Part shown: positions 27,918 through 36,082 of the stretch, in pieces
How the letters are laid out: every line of letters starts with the position of its first letter
How positions within the stretch are numbered: position 1 is the first letter of the stretch
NCBI GenBank assembly: GCA_017305135.1
Contig: JAFKNA010000026.1
Span: 1-42,686, forward strand
Direction of reading: 5' to 3'
Source: Lysobacterales bacterium
Lineage (GTDB): Bacteria; Pseudomonadota; Gammaproteobacteria; Xanthomonadales; Rhodanobacteraceae
Length of the DNA: 42,686 nucleotides
Program-made: the position numbers and the translations under genes
The notes under the pieces: generated by a model
Databases searched by the model: none
What the model was told of the DNA's origin: nothing
The model's input: only the letters and a program-made list of their open reading frames with translations

Positions 27918-29465
27918 CTATTCCCGCAGCGCTCGCTCCATCACGCCGAGGAAGGCGTCGATGTCCAGCGGCTTGGTCAGGTAATGGTCGGCCCCGGCAT
28001 GGAGCGCAGCCTCGCGTGCCGTCGCGGTGGCCGAGGCGGACAGCGTGACGATGCGACCGCGATAGCCGCGCGCGCGCAGTTGGAACACCGCGGCATTGCC
28101 GGATAGCCCCGGCAGTTGCACGTCGATGAGCAGCAGGTCCGGCGGCTGGCGGGCGGCTTCGGCGAGTGCCGCGGCACCGTCGTGGGCGATGCGCACGCGG
28201 CAGCCGAGGTCCACCAGCAGCGCCTCCAGCAGCTGGGCGATGTCCGGGTCGTCGTCCACCACCAGCACATCGGCGCCCCGGCACCATCTGCCGCCAGGAT
28301 GCGCCGCCGCGGCGGCCGGCTCGCCGCCACCGGGCTCGACCGGCAACTCGACCTCGAAGCAGCTGCCCTCGCCGATCCGCGAGCCCAGGCGCAGCTGCCC
28401 GCGCATCTGCGCGACCAGCCGGCGCACGATGCTGAGGCCGAGCCCGGCGCCCTTGCTGCCGGCCTGCGCGCCACGGTTGAAGGGCTGGAACACGCTGGCC
28501 TGGAACTCCTCGGAGATGCCGATGCCGGTATCGACGACGCGCAGCCGCAGCCGGCTGCCGTCACAATCGAAGCGGGCGCGCACGCTGCCCTGATGGGTGT
28601 AGCGCACCGCATTGGAGACGAGATTGATCGCCACCTGGCGCAGGCGCACGCCGTCCAGCACCGCGGTGGGGGCCGAGCCCGCGGCAAGGCCGACCTCGAA
28701 CGCCAAGCCCTTGTCCTCGGCCAGCGGCCGGAACATGGCCTCAAGATCCTCCACCAGGACGGCCAGTTCGGTCCGGGCCGGATCGAGCGGCACCGCGCCC
28801 GATTCCCCGCGCGCGTATTCGAGCAGGTTCTCGGCCAGCGCGAAGAGGTAGGTCGCGTTGCGGCGGATGGCCTGCAGCTCGCCGAGGCCGCCGTCCTCGG
28901 GATGGCGGCGCTCCAGCAGGTGCAGGTAACCGAAGATGGAGGTCAGCGGGGTGCGGAACTCGTGGCTCAATGTCGCGATCAGGGCGCCCTTGAACGCGTT
29001 CGCTTCCTCGAGGCTCGCATGCTGGCGCTCGAGGGCGCCGCGGATCTCCTTGAGCTGGCCGATCGCCCGCGACTGGGCGAGCCCGGCCAGCGCCGCCTCG
29101 TTGCCGAGTTGCTGCTGCACCTGCTGGCGCTGGCGCTCGTCCTCCGCATCCAGCAGCAGGACGTGGAAGCGGTCCGCCCCCGCGACCAGGTGCACGTGCA
29201 CGGGCCGGCTGCCACCGAGCTCGACGAACGGCAGGCTCTGGTCGCGGTCGGTCGCAAGGCCCGTGAAGAGATCGCGCAGCTCCGCCGCGAGCGGCGTGGG
29301 GTCTTCGCCGTGCAGCCCGTGGAAGGCGCCGTCGCCGGCCACGCCGAGCAGCCGCCAGCCGGGCGCGAAGCTGAGCACCAGCGGGTGCGTGCGTCCGATC
29401 ACCAGCTCGTGGAGGTAGTCGCGCACGCGCGCCGGAAGCAGGCGCGACGGATCGGCCAGGTTCAT
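27918..29465 (-). CDS. Soluble hybrid histidine kinase with C-terminal receiver
   Basis: A 515-residue protein without membrane segments. Residues 1-108 form a compact sensor-like domain I cannot assign. A coiled-coil linker (about 110-158) is followed by HisKA (His168 in TLSHEFRTPLTSIFG), HATPase (Asn285 in NLVSNAVRYT, DTGIGI, GAGLGLSIVRRL) and a receiver domain (DDDP near 404-407, Asp448 in LLIDVQLPG, Lys498 in LTKPLDI). The start overlaps the GTPase stop as ATGA, implying coupled translation. Probably takes its input from the GTPase/roadblock partner proteins (inference). No output domain, so phosphate must pass on. Confidence 0.93.
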   Translation of the reverse strand: MNLADPSRLLPARVRDYLHELVIGRTHPLVLSFAPGWRLLGVAGDGAFHGLHGEDPTPLAAELRDLFTGLATDRDQSLPFVELGGSRPVHVHLVAGADRFHVLLLDAEDERQRQQVQQQLGNEAALAGLAQSRAIGQLKEIRGALERQHASLEEANAFKGALIATLSHEFRTPLTSIFGYLHLLERRHPEDGGLGELQAIRRNATYLFALAENLLEYARGESGAVPLDPARTELAVLVEDLEAMFRPLAEDKGLAFEVGLAAGSAPTAVLDGVRLRQVAINLVSNAVRYTHQGSVRARFDCDGSRLRLRVVDTGIGISEEFQASVFQPFNRGAQAGSKGAGLGLSIVRRLVAQMRGQLRLGSRIGEGSCFEVELPVEPGGGEPAAAAAHPGGRWCRGADVLVVDDDPDIAQLLEALLVDLGCRVRIAHDGAAALAEAARQPPDLLLIDVQLPGLSGNAAVFQLRARGYRGRIVTLSASATATAREAALHAGADHYLTKPLDIDAFLGVMERALRE

Positions 29466-29962
29466 GCCGGGAGGCGCGCGGCGAGGTCGGCGAAGGCCGC
29501 CTCGACGCCGTCGCCGCTGAGCGCGCTGGTCTCGAACACCGGCAGGCTGCGGCGGATCTCCATCAGCACCGCCGGACCGACCTCCCACTCGTCCACCAGG
29601 TCGAGCTTGTTCACCGCCATCGCGGCGACGGCCCGCGGCACGATGCTGCGCGACTGCATGAGGAGGTCCAGCGCCGAGGCCAGGCTCGACTCGCGGGTGC
29701 CGTCGGCGACCAGCAGCAGCGCCGAGGCGCCACGCAGGTAGTTCATGCCGAGGGCGTCGAGCGCATCGCGGCCGGCGATGTCCCAGATCACCAGCTTGGC
29801 GGGTCCCAGCTGCCCGCGCTCGACCAGCTTGCTGTCGACCTTGACCCCCACCGTGGTGAGATACCGCTCGGAAAAGGTGCTGCGCACGAAGCGCGCGACC
29901 AGGCTGGTCTTGCCGACCCCGAAATCGCCGAGCAGGCAGAGCTTGTGGCTGGGCGCGGTCAC
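29462..29962 (-). CDS. Rab/Ras-like small GTPase
   Basis: A 166-residue single-domain GTPase with all G boxes: G1 GDFGVGKTS (residues 12-20), switch I YLTTVGVKVDSK with the Thr, G3 WDIAGRD (60-66; WDTAGQE in eukaryotic Rab), G4 NKLD (118-121) and G5 TSAL (145-148). No lipidation Cys is present at the C-terminus. GTG at 29962 overlaps the upstream stop as GTGA; an ATG at 29992 would add ten residues. It lies between a roadblock-like membrane protein and a histidine kinase, an arrangement that recalls MglA/MglB-type pairs. Effector unknown. Confidence 0.92.
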   Translation of the reverse strand: MTAPSHKLCLLGDFGVGKTSLVARFVRSTFSERYLTTVGVKVDSKLVERGQLGPAKLVIWDIAGRDALDALGMNYLRGASALLLVADGTRESSLASALDLLMQSRSIVPRAVAAMAVNKLDLVDEWEVGPAVLMEIRRSLPVFETSALSGDGVEAAFADLAARLPA

Positions 29963-31695
29963 GGCGCGGGCTCGATGCGGATGCGCAGCCATGCGCTGCG
30001 CCGGCTGCCCGGATCGCCGGCCACCGGCTCAACGCCGGGAATCCCCTCCGCGGCGAGGGCGTCCGCGAGCCAGCGCGCGCGAAGCGCCCGCACCTGCGCA
30101 TTGATGGCCTCGCCGCCGCTCTCGTCGTTGCTGCCGACGCTCTGCAGCACCAGCGTGACGCCGGCGGTCTCGGCCAGTGCGGCGGCCTCGCGGGCGACGG
30201 CGACGATCGCGGCCAGCACAGCGGCCGCGTCGGCGGCGGGTTCGGCCTCTTCGGCAAAGGGCACCTGCAGCTCGGCGGCGCGCGCCGCGAGCCGCTGCAG
30301 CGCCTGCAGCGCCGCGGCTCGGTCGAGCCGCTCCGCCAGCCTGAAATCGACATCCGCGACCCCGGCGATCAAGGGCGCGCGCTCGCGGGCCGCCGCCACC
30401 CAGCCCGCCGGTGCGCTGCCGGTGACGGAAAGGACGCCGTCAGCCACGGCGATGCCGACGCCGGCCGGCGGCGCCAACAGCCGCCGCGCGCGCGCGGCGA
30501 CGATGGCGTCGTCACCGGAGACATAGCGGCCGAACTCGAGCTTCGGCGTCACCTTGCCCAGATCCGCCCGCGCGAGGACGGCCTCGAGCGGCGGCGCGTC
30601 GCGGTCGATCATGCCGCGGATGGTCAGCGCCCGCCAGGATTTCGTCTCGATGCCCAGCGGCAGGAACCCGGGGTGCGTCGCCAGCGCGGCCTGCAGCTCC
30701 GCCACCCTCGCGTTCCAGCGCACATCGCGCACGACCCAAAGCCCCAGCGCGGCGCAGGCGACTAGGATCAGCACCAGCCACGGCCACAGCCGGGCGCGCC
30801 CCGCCGGCAGCGCCGCATCGGCGGCCGAGAGCAGTCCACCGGGCTCCAGTCCCGCCGCCCAAGACGAGGCGTCGGGGCCATTTCCGCCGGGTTCGCCGAG
30901 ATGCAGGTGGATCTCCTCCAGCCGCTGCTGCAGGCGCTCGCGCAACTGCGGCGGCGGCGCGCCCCGCATGAAGCAGGCGAGGTTGGCGGCCGGGCCGGCC
31001 ACCACCCACACCAGGTGCTCGCCGACGCTGGCCGATTCCAGGCCGCCGCCACTGGTCTTCCCGACCGAGTCCTGCACGAACTCGCCGAGCGCGGTCAGCA
31101 TGCCGGCAATGGCATCGCCGTCGAGAGCGGCGAGCTCGGGCGCCGCCGCATGCCACAGCACGCGCCCGGACTCCCGCTCGATCAGGAACACGTGATCGAT
31201 GCTGCAGGCCAGCCGGTGGCGCAACACCACCTGCGCGTATGGAACGCCGGCGCGCCAGGCCTCGATCCGCCAGCGCAGGCCGCGCGGCGTGAGGCTGCTC
31301 TCGATCGCGCTGTTGAGGTCGGCGACGAAGCTCCGCAGCGCCTCGGCAATGGATTTCCGGATCAGCGGCCCGATCACCGGGAAGAGGCCGTCGACGAGGA
31401 GCTTGGGCTGGGTGCGGACGGCGGTGCCGAGCGCCGCGCTCACCGGTGCCGCCAGCGCGGCGGCGAGACGGCCGGCGTGATCGGCGTCGGGCGCGGCGGC
31501 CAAGGCCGCTGGCAGGCGCTCCGGCAGGGCCCGCTGGGCCTCCTCGAGTGCGGCGATGCGCGCGCGGGCATTGGCCAGTTCGCGCGCCTCGCTACCGAGC
31601 AGCAGTTCGCGCAGGCGCTCGAAGGCGCCCGGCGGGGTGGCCGGATCCTCGGGCGGCAGCGACGGCCGGGGCGCGGCGGGAGCGGGCCGGGTCAT
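29959..31695 (-). CDS. Membrane protein: roadblock-like domain, one TM, BON-like and OmpA-like C-terminus
   Basis: A 578-residue protein. Residues 24-60 are helical. Residues 93-160 form a conserved amphipathic block (PKLLVDGLFPVIGPLIRKSI, GLRWRIEAWRAGVPYAQVVL). Residues 165-265 resemble a roadblock/longin fold (DHVFLIERESGRVLWHAA, GEFVQDSV, EHLVWVVAGPAANLACFMRG). One membrane segment is at 303-323. Beyond it is a BON-like part at about 408-456 (ADGVLSVTGSAPAGW, IAGVADVDFRL) and a degenerate OmpA-like domain at about 478-575. So the roadblock side faces the cytosol and the OmpA side the periplasm. It lies between a coiled-coil gene and the GTPase. ATG at 31695 is preferred over GTG at 31701. 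Confidence 0.82.
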   Translation of the reverse strand: MTRPAPAAPRPSLPPEDPATPPGAFERLRELLLGSEARELANARARIAALEEAQRALPERLPAALAAAPDADHAGRLAAALAAPVSAALGTAVRTQPKLLVDGLFPVIGPLIRKSIAEALRSFVADLNSAIESSLTPRGLRWRIEAWRAGVPYAQVVLRHRLACSIDHVFLIERESGRVLWHAAAPELAALDGDAIAGMLTALGEFVQDSVGKTSGGGLESASVGEHLVWVVAGPAANLACFMRGAPPPQLRERLQQRLEEIHLHLGEPGGNGPDASSWAAGLEPGGLLSAADAALPAGRARLWPWLVLILVACAALGLWVVRDVRWNARVAELQAALATHPGFLPLGIETKSWRALTIRGMIDRDAPPLEAVLARADLGKVTPKLEFGRYVSGDDAIVAARARRLLAPPAGVGIAVADGVLSVTGSAPAGWVAAARERAPLIAGVADVDFRLAERLDRAAALQALQRLAARAAELQVPFAEEAEPAADAAAVLAAIVAVAREAAALAETAGVTLVLQSVGSNDESGGEAINAQVRALRARWLADALAAEGIPGVEPVAGDPGSRRSAWLRIRIEPAP

Positions 31696-31712
31696 GGCCA
31701 CACCCGCGTGGC

Positions 31713-32345
31713 TCAGGAGCCTGGCAGGTCGAAGTCGCCGCGCAGGCGCAGGGCAAACTCGGTCAGCAGCGCGGCCAGGTCGTCGCGGCCGACCTTGTCG
31801 CCGCGCAGGGTCTCGCCGGTGCGCAGCAGCGCGGCGTCGGCCGCGTCGGCGCGCGCTTCGGCGGCCGCCTGCTGCTCGGCCAGCGCGGCGCGCAGGCGTT
31901 CGTCGCTGCCGGCCAGGTCCTGGCCCAGCCCATCCAGCGCCTTGTTGATCTCGGCGCGCATGGTGCGGGCCGCCTGTTGCAGGCGCGATTCCAGGTCGTC
32001 GATGGCGCTGGCGCGGTCGTCGACTTCCTGGCGCAGCAGGCGCGAGAGCTTGTCGAGCTGTTCGTCGATACGCTTGTCGATCTGCGCCAGCCGCTTGTCC
32101 TGGGTTTCGCGCAGGCGCGCGAGATCCGCTTCAAGGCGCTGGTTGAGCTCCTGGAAGCGGCGCTCGTAATCGCGCATCTGGCCGCCGAAGAGGATGTCGC
32201 GGATCTGGTCGACGTTGCGGTCGATGCCGCCGTCGGTGGCGGGCTTGGCCGGGTCGGGCACGGTCGATTTGCTCCTGGTCGCAGGGCGCATCGCGGGAGG
32301 AACCGGAGCCGGGCCGCTACTGCGGCGCGGTCTGGATGGGCTCAT
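31713..32345 (-). CDS. Coiled-coil protein of the GTPase locus
   Basis: A 210-residue protein. The first 45 residues are Pro/Arg-rich and probably disordered. Residues 48-190 are almost continuous heptad-like coiled coil (YERRFQELNQRLEADLARLR, KRLAQIDKRIDEQLDKLSRL, DDRASAIDDLESRLQQAAR). The C-terminus is RDDLAALLTEFALRLRGDF. No signal or membrane segment. GGGAGG about 8 nt before ATG 32345 decides the start. It lies 17 bp before the roadblock/OmpA-like gene, so it is likely a scaffold or polarity factor of the same system (inference). Confidence 0.85.
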   Translation of the reverse strand: MSPSRPRRSSGPAPVPPAMRPATRSKSTVPDPAKPATDGGIDRNVDQIRDILFGGQMRDYERRFQELNQRLEADLARLRETQDKRLAQIDKRIDEQLDKLSRLLRQEVDDRASAIDDLESRLQQAARTMRAEINKALDGLGQDLAGSDERLRAALAEQQAAAEARADAADAALLRTGETLRGDKVGRDDLAALLTEFALRLRGDFDLPGS

Positions 32346-32489
32346 CGCAAGACCCTCCCACGGCAATGCGCAACGGCATCCATTCTGGCATCCCGCGTGG
32401 CTGCGCGCATCCTGCAGGCCGCGCCTGCGCCGCCGGCGGCGCGTGGCCGCGCAGGAAGACGGCGCCGCGACAGCCGCGCCCGCGGCGCC

Positions 32490-33185
32490 TCAAACCTGCT
32501 CCAGCCGGTAACCGTGCTGGTACACGGCGGCCAGGCGCCAGCCCTTGCCGCCGGCGAGGTCGAGCTTCTTGCGCAGGCGGCTGACATGGGTGTCGACGGT
32601 GCGCGTGGAGACCGCGGAACTCACGTTCCAGACGTGCTCGAGCAGCGCGTCGCGGCTGACGATGCGGCCATGGCGATGGAACAGGAAGCTGGCCAGCGCG
32701 AATTCGCGCTGGGTGAGTTCGACGTCCTCGCCGTCGATGCTGATGCGCCGGCGCGTGGAATCGAGCACGTAGGGCGGCAGTTCCAGCGTGTCGCCTTCGC
32801 CGTCCAGCGCGTGCCGGCGCAGCACGGCCGCGACCCGCGCCAGCAACTCGCGCTGGCGTGGCGGCTTGACGATGTAGTCGTCGGCGTTTTCCGCCAGCCC
32901 ACGCACGATGTCGTCCTCGGCATCGCGGGCGGTCAGGAACACGACCGGCAGTCGCGCATTCCCGGACGCCCGGATCGCCGCGAGCACTTCCGGACCCGCG
33001 GCATCGGGCAGCATCCAGTCGAGCAGCAGGAGGTCCACCGATCCGGCGCCCTGGCGGCGCCTGAACTCGGTGGCGCTACGGAACCAGCGAACCGGATAGC
33101 CGGCCCCGTCCAGCCAAGCCGTGACCAGCGCGGCCATGTCCGGATCGTCTTCCAGCAGCCCTATGACCTGATCCTGCCTGCCCAT
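32490..33185 (-). CDS. OmpR/PhoB-family response regulator
   Basis: A 231-residue regulator. Receiver domain residues 6-122: acidic pair EDDP, phospho-acceptor Asp56 in LLLLDWMLPDAAG, Thr/Ser switch FLTARD and Lys107 in DDYIVKPP. Winged-helix DNA-binding domain about 135-229 (ELTQREFALASFLFHRHG, DALLEHVWNVSSAVSTRTVD, THVSRLRKKLDL, YQHGYRLEQ). It is in the same orientation as, and 144 bp upstream of, the coiled-coil gene. No dedicated kinase flanks it, so the hybrid kinase at 27918-29465 is a candidate partner. The 32346-32489 gap holds only GC-rich sequence with small palindromes. Confidence 0.95.
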   Translation of the reverse strand: MGRQDQVIGLLEDDPDMAALVTAWLDGAGYPVRWFRSATEFRRRQGAGSVDLLLLDWMLPDAAGPEVLAAIRASGNARLPVVFLTARDAEDDIVRGLAENADDYIVKPPRQRELLARVAAVLRRHALDGEGDTLELPPYVLDSTRRRISIDGEDVELTQREFALASFLFHRHGRIVSRDALLEHVWNVSSAVSTRTVDTHVSRLRKKLDLAGGKGWRLAAVYQHGYRLEQV

Positions 33186-33218
33186 GTCACCTCGGATGCA
33201 GACCGCGTCCGGCGCGAA

Positions 33219-33422
33219 TCACTCGACCAGGAAATTGACGCGCATGTTGACGCGCCATTCGGCGACGCTGCCATCGTCGCGGGTGGTGCACTTGATCTCG
33301 TTGATCCAGGCGCCCTTGATGTTCTTCACCGTGGAGGCCGCCTTGCTGAGGCCCTGCTGCACGGCATCCTCGATGCCCTTGGCCGACGAACTGCTGAGTT
33401 CCAGAACCTTGGTGACCGACAT
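33219..33422 (-). CDS. Dodecin (flavin-binding)
   Basis: A 67-residue small protein, SVTKVLELSSSSAKGIEDAV, then GLSKAASTVKNIKGAWINEI and DGSVAEWRVNMRVNFLVE, a complete dodecin. Dodecins form hollow 12-mers that store flavin or CoA-linked flavin. The Trp in KGAWINEI is the flavin-stacking position. AGGAG lies 9 nt before ATG 33422, and an extended -10 (TGC-TATAGT) is upstream at 33455-33460. Monocistronic. Confidence 0.95.
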   Translation of the reverse strand: MSVTKVLELSSSSAKGIEDAVQQGLSKAASTVKNIKGAWINEIKCTTRDDGSVAEWRVNMRVNFLVE

Positions 33423-33454
33423 GACGCATGCTCCTGTGTGGGGGACGCGCGGCC

Positions 33455-33460
33455 ACTATA
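33455..33460 (-). promoter_or_regulatory. Extended -10 of the dodecin gene
   Basis: On the minus strand TGC then TATAGT (complement of 33455-33460), 32 nt before the ATG. Confidence 0.55.
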
Positions 33461-33483
33461 GCAAACGCGCCGCCGGCCCCCAT

Positions 33484-34095
33484 TCAGCCGCCCAGCGCCG
33501 GCCGGGCGCCTGTCGGTGAGCGCGGCAGCCAGCGCAGCCAGAGCAGGAACACCACCAGCGCATCGAGGATGATCAGCGCCTGCCAGAGATAGAGGTGGAA
33601 CCAATCGAACCAGACGCGGTTCCACTGGCCGAGATAGAACAGGCTGATGATGCGCACCAGGTTGAGCACCTGGATGGCGAGGAATCCCGCGCCGATGCCG
33701 GCCAGCCTGTGCTTCCACCCAGCCGGGAAGGCGAGCATGGCCGCGACCAGGATGATCACCGCCTCGATGCCGTTGCAGCCGCGTTCGATGGACACGGCGA
33801 AGCTGCCACTGGCCGTCTGCAGGATCTTGCCGTGGGCGACCGCATTGGCGTCGAACAGACCCACCAGCCAGACGCAGACCTGCGCCAGCGCCGCGGTGAA
33901 GGGCTCGATGACGTGGCGCTCGACCGGCTGCAGCAGTTCCAGCACGAACAGGCCGAGCAGGCAGCCGATGAAGACGAGCATGAAGCGGAGCATGGGCTGG
34001 GGGTCGAGGTCGAAGCCGCCACGAGCGGCTGAGGGGAGGCAGGATGCCGACCGGGGACTGCTCCACGGACGATTGGCCTTGGGACTGGGGGTCAT
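33484..34095 (-). CDS. xrtH: Exosortase H-like transpeptidase (XrtH)
   Basis: A 203-residue membrane protein with about five segments. The catalytic triad of exosortases is visible: Cys in ERGCNGIEAVIILVAAMLAF, Arg in VLNLVRIISLFYLG and His in FDWFHLYLWQALIILD. The short length, without the extra N-terminal part of EpsH, fits XrtH, whose substrates carry an IPTLxxWG-type C-terminal sorting signal. No such substrate is encoded in the window. ATG 34095 is used, but the first 34 residues (up to MLRFMLVFIGCL) may not belong to the protein. Divergent from aroK, with only 59 bp between starts. Confidence 0.88.
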   Translation of the reverse strand: MTPSPKANRPWSSPRSASCLPSAARGGFDLDPQPMLRFMLVFIGCLLGLFVLELLQPVERHVIEPFTAALAQVCVWLVGLFDANAVAHGKILQTASGSFAVSIERGCNGIEAVIILVAAMLAFPAGWKHRLAGIGAGFLAIQVLNLVRIISLFYLGQWNRVWFDWFHLYLWQALIILDALVVFLLWLRWLPRSPTGARPALGG

Positions 34096-34141
34096 CTTAT
34101 CCCAGCCGGGCGCGCAGCCGGCTGCGGGCCCGCCCGCCTGC

Positions 34142-34147
34142 TAGCAT
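34142..34147 (+). promoter_or_regulatory. Extended -10 of aroK (leaderless arrangement)
   Basis: TGC followed by TAGCAT at 34142-34147, then seven bases and the ATG of aroK at 34155. Confidence 0.45.
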
Positions 34148-34154
34148 CGGCGGC

Positions 34155-34706
34155 ATGAATCCCGCGTCCAATCTCTTCCTGGTGGGCCCGATGGGCGCCG
34201 GCAAGACCACCGTCGGGCGCCACATCGCGGAGCTGTTCCGCCTGCCCTTCCTCGACCTTGACCAGGAGATCGAGGCGCGCACCGGCGCGGCGGTGTCGCT
34301 CATCTTCGAGCTGGAGGGCGAGGCCGGCTTCCGCCGCCGCGAGGGCGCGATGCTGGAAGCCCTGGCCACGCGCCAGGGCATCGTGCTGGCCACCGGCGGC
34401 GGCGCGGTGCTGGCCGCGGCCAATCGTGAGCTCCTGGCCCGCCGCGGCTTCGTGGTGTGGCTGGACGCGCCGGTGGAAGCGCAGCTCGCCCGCCTCGAGC
34501 GCGACCGCCAGCGCCCGCTGCTGCAATCGCCCGACCGCCGCGAGCGGCTGGAACGGATGGCCGCCGAGCGCAATCCGCTCTATGCCGATGTCGCCGACCT
34601 GCGCCTGCCGAGCCTCGGCGCGAGCAGCAGCATGCACCTCGCGCACGACCTGCTCGATCTCCTCGAGGCGCGCTGGCAGCGCGTCGACCTGCAGGCATCG
34701 GCGTGA
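34155..34706 (+). CDS. aroK: AroK, shikimate kinase
   Basis: A 183-residue kinase that phosphorylates shikimate. Walker [12 protein letters not shown], shikimate-binding [29 protein letters not shown] and lid RDRQRPLLQ. Full length. The ATG at 34155 fits the family; the open frame upstream to 34044 is not similar. No Shine-Dalgarno; a -10 element ends 7 nt before the ATG. The stop overlaps the aroB start as GTGA. Confidence 0.97.
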   Translation: MNPASNLFLVGPMGAGKTTVGRHIAELFRLPFLDLDQEIEARTGAAVSLIFELEGEAGFRRREGAMLEALATRQGIVLATGGGAVLAAANRELLARRGFVVWLDAPVEAQLARLERDRQRPLLQSPDRRERLERMAAERNPLYADVADLRLPSLGASSSMHLAHDLLDLLEARWQRVDLQASA

Positions 34707-35788
34707 GCACGCCGGCGACAGTGGAGGTGGCGCTCGGTGCGCGTTCCTACGCAATCCACATCGGGCCGGGCCTGCTCGCCGACGGCCCGCGCTGGCGCGA
34801 GGCGCTGCGCGGCCGCCACGCGCTGGTGGTCACCAACGAGGTGGTTGCGCCCCTCTACCTGCCGCGCGTCCTGCCGCAGCTCGAGGGGCTGCGGCACGCC
34901 ACCCTGGTGCTGCCGGACGGCGAGGCGCACAAGACCCTCGCCAGCGCCAGCCGCATCTTCGACGCCCTCGCCGCGCTCGGCGCCACGCGCGACGCCTGCA
35001 TCGTGGCGCTCGGCGGCGGCGTGGTCGGCGACCTGGCCGGCTTCGCCGCCGCCTGCTGGATGCGCGGCATCGATTTCGTGCAGATGCCGACCACCCTGCT
35101 GGCGATGGTCGATTCATCGGTCGGCGGCAAGACCGGCGTCAACCTGGCCGCCGGCAAGAACCTGGTCGGCGCCTTCCACCAGCCGCGCGCGGTGATCGCC
35201 GACACCGACACCCTCGCCAGCCTGCCCGCCCGCGAGTACCGCGCCGGGCTGGCCGAGGTGGTCAAGTACGGCGCCATCGGCGATGCCGTGTTCTTTGCCT
35301 GGCTGGAACGGAGCGCCGCGGCGCTGGCGGCGCGTGATCCCGCCGCGGTTTCCGCCGCAATCGCCGCGAGCTGCCGCCACAAGGCCGCGGTGGTGGCGCA
35401 GGACGAGCACGAGCAGGGCGAGCGCGCGCTGCTCAACTTCGGCCACACCTTCGGCCATGCGCTGGAGGCGGCCAGCGGCTATCGAAGCCTCCTGCATGGC
35501 GAGGCGGTGGCGATCGGCATGCTGGCCGCGGCGCGGCTTGCCGCCGCGCTGCATCGCGCTCCGGCGGGCGACGCCGAGCGCCTCGCGGCGCTGCTCTCGG
35601 CGCTCGGCCTGCCCTGCGCCATGCCTGCCATCGACCCGGAGCGGCTGCTGGCGCTGATGCGGCTGGACAAGAAGAACCTCGCCGGGCACCTGCGCCTGGT
35701 GCTCTGGCGCGGCATCGGCGCGGCCGAGGTGGTGTCCGACGTCGCCGAATCGACGCTGCTGGCCTTCCTCGGCGGCGGGCGTTCCTGA
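34703..35788 (+). CDS. aroB: AroB, 3-dehydroquinate synthase
   Basis: A 361-residue NAD+- and metal-dependent enzyme converting DAHP to 3-dehydroquinate. Motifs: [52 protein letters not shown], and the metal ligands in [13 protein letters not shown] and [11 protein letters not shown]. It starts with GTG 34703 in the GTGA overlap with aroK, the classical aroKB operon. Confidence 0.97.
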   Translation: MSTPATVEVALGARSYAIHIGPGLLADGPRWREALRGRHALVVTNEVVAPLYLPRVLPQLEGLRHATLVLPDGEAHKTLASASRIFDALAALGATRDACIVALGGGVVGDLAGFAAACWMRGIDFVQMPTTLLAMVDSSVGGKTGVNLAAGKNLVGAFHQPRAVIADTDTLASLPAREYRAGLAEVVKYGAIGDAVFFAWLERSAAALAARDPAAVSAAIAASCRHKAAVVAQDEHEQGERALLNFGHTFGHALEAASGYRSLLHGEAVAIGMLAAARLAAALHRAPAGDAERLAALLSALGLPCAMPAIDPERLLALMRLDKKNLAGHLRLVLWRGIGAAEVVSDVAESTLLAFLGGGRS

Positions 35789-35809
35789 CATCGCGCGACG
35801 GGCGCCGGC

Positions 35810-35815
35810 TACAAT
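35810..35815 (+). promoter_or_regulatory. -10 of the WGR gene (leaderless arrangement)
   Basis: TACAAT at 35810-35815, then exactly six bases and the ATG at 35822, so the A of ATG would be +1. A CTGACA (35785-35790) lies 19 bp upstream and overlaps the aroB stop. Confidence 0.5.
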
Positions 35816-35821
35816 GGCCGC

Positions 35822-36082
35822 ATGCGCCTTTTCATGCAGACCCAGCCCGTCGGCGACGACGCGCCGCGCTTCTACCAGATCGTGCTGCAGCAGGATCTCC
35901 TCGGCGGCTGGCTGCTGTTTCGCGAGTGGGGACAGCAGGGCAGCCGCGCCAGCAGCCGGCGCGAGCTGTTCCTGCAACGCGACGAGGCGCTGGGCGCGTT
36001 CGAGCGGGCCCGCGATGCCCAGCTCAAGCGCGGTTTCCACGTGATGTTCAGCCAGGGATTCGATGGTCCGCATGCAGCTTGA
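35822..36082 (+). CDS. Stand-alone WGR-domain protein
   Basis: An 86-residue protein consisting only of a WGR domain: [20 protein letters not shown], then [14 protein letters not shown] and [14 protein letters not shown]. In larger proteins (PARP, MolR) WGR binds nucleic acid, so this may bind DNA ends or RNA, but single-domain bacterial forms are not characterised. It overlaps hemE by 20 bases in another frame. No Shine-Dalgarno. Confidence 0.85.
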   Translation: MRLFMQTQPVGDDAPRFYQIVLQQDLLGGWLLFREWGQQGSRASSRRELFLQRDEALGAFERARDAQLKRGFHVMFSQGFDGPHAA

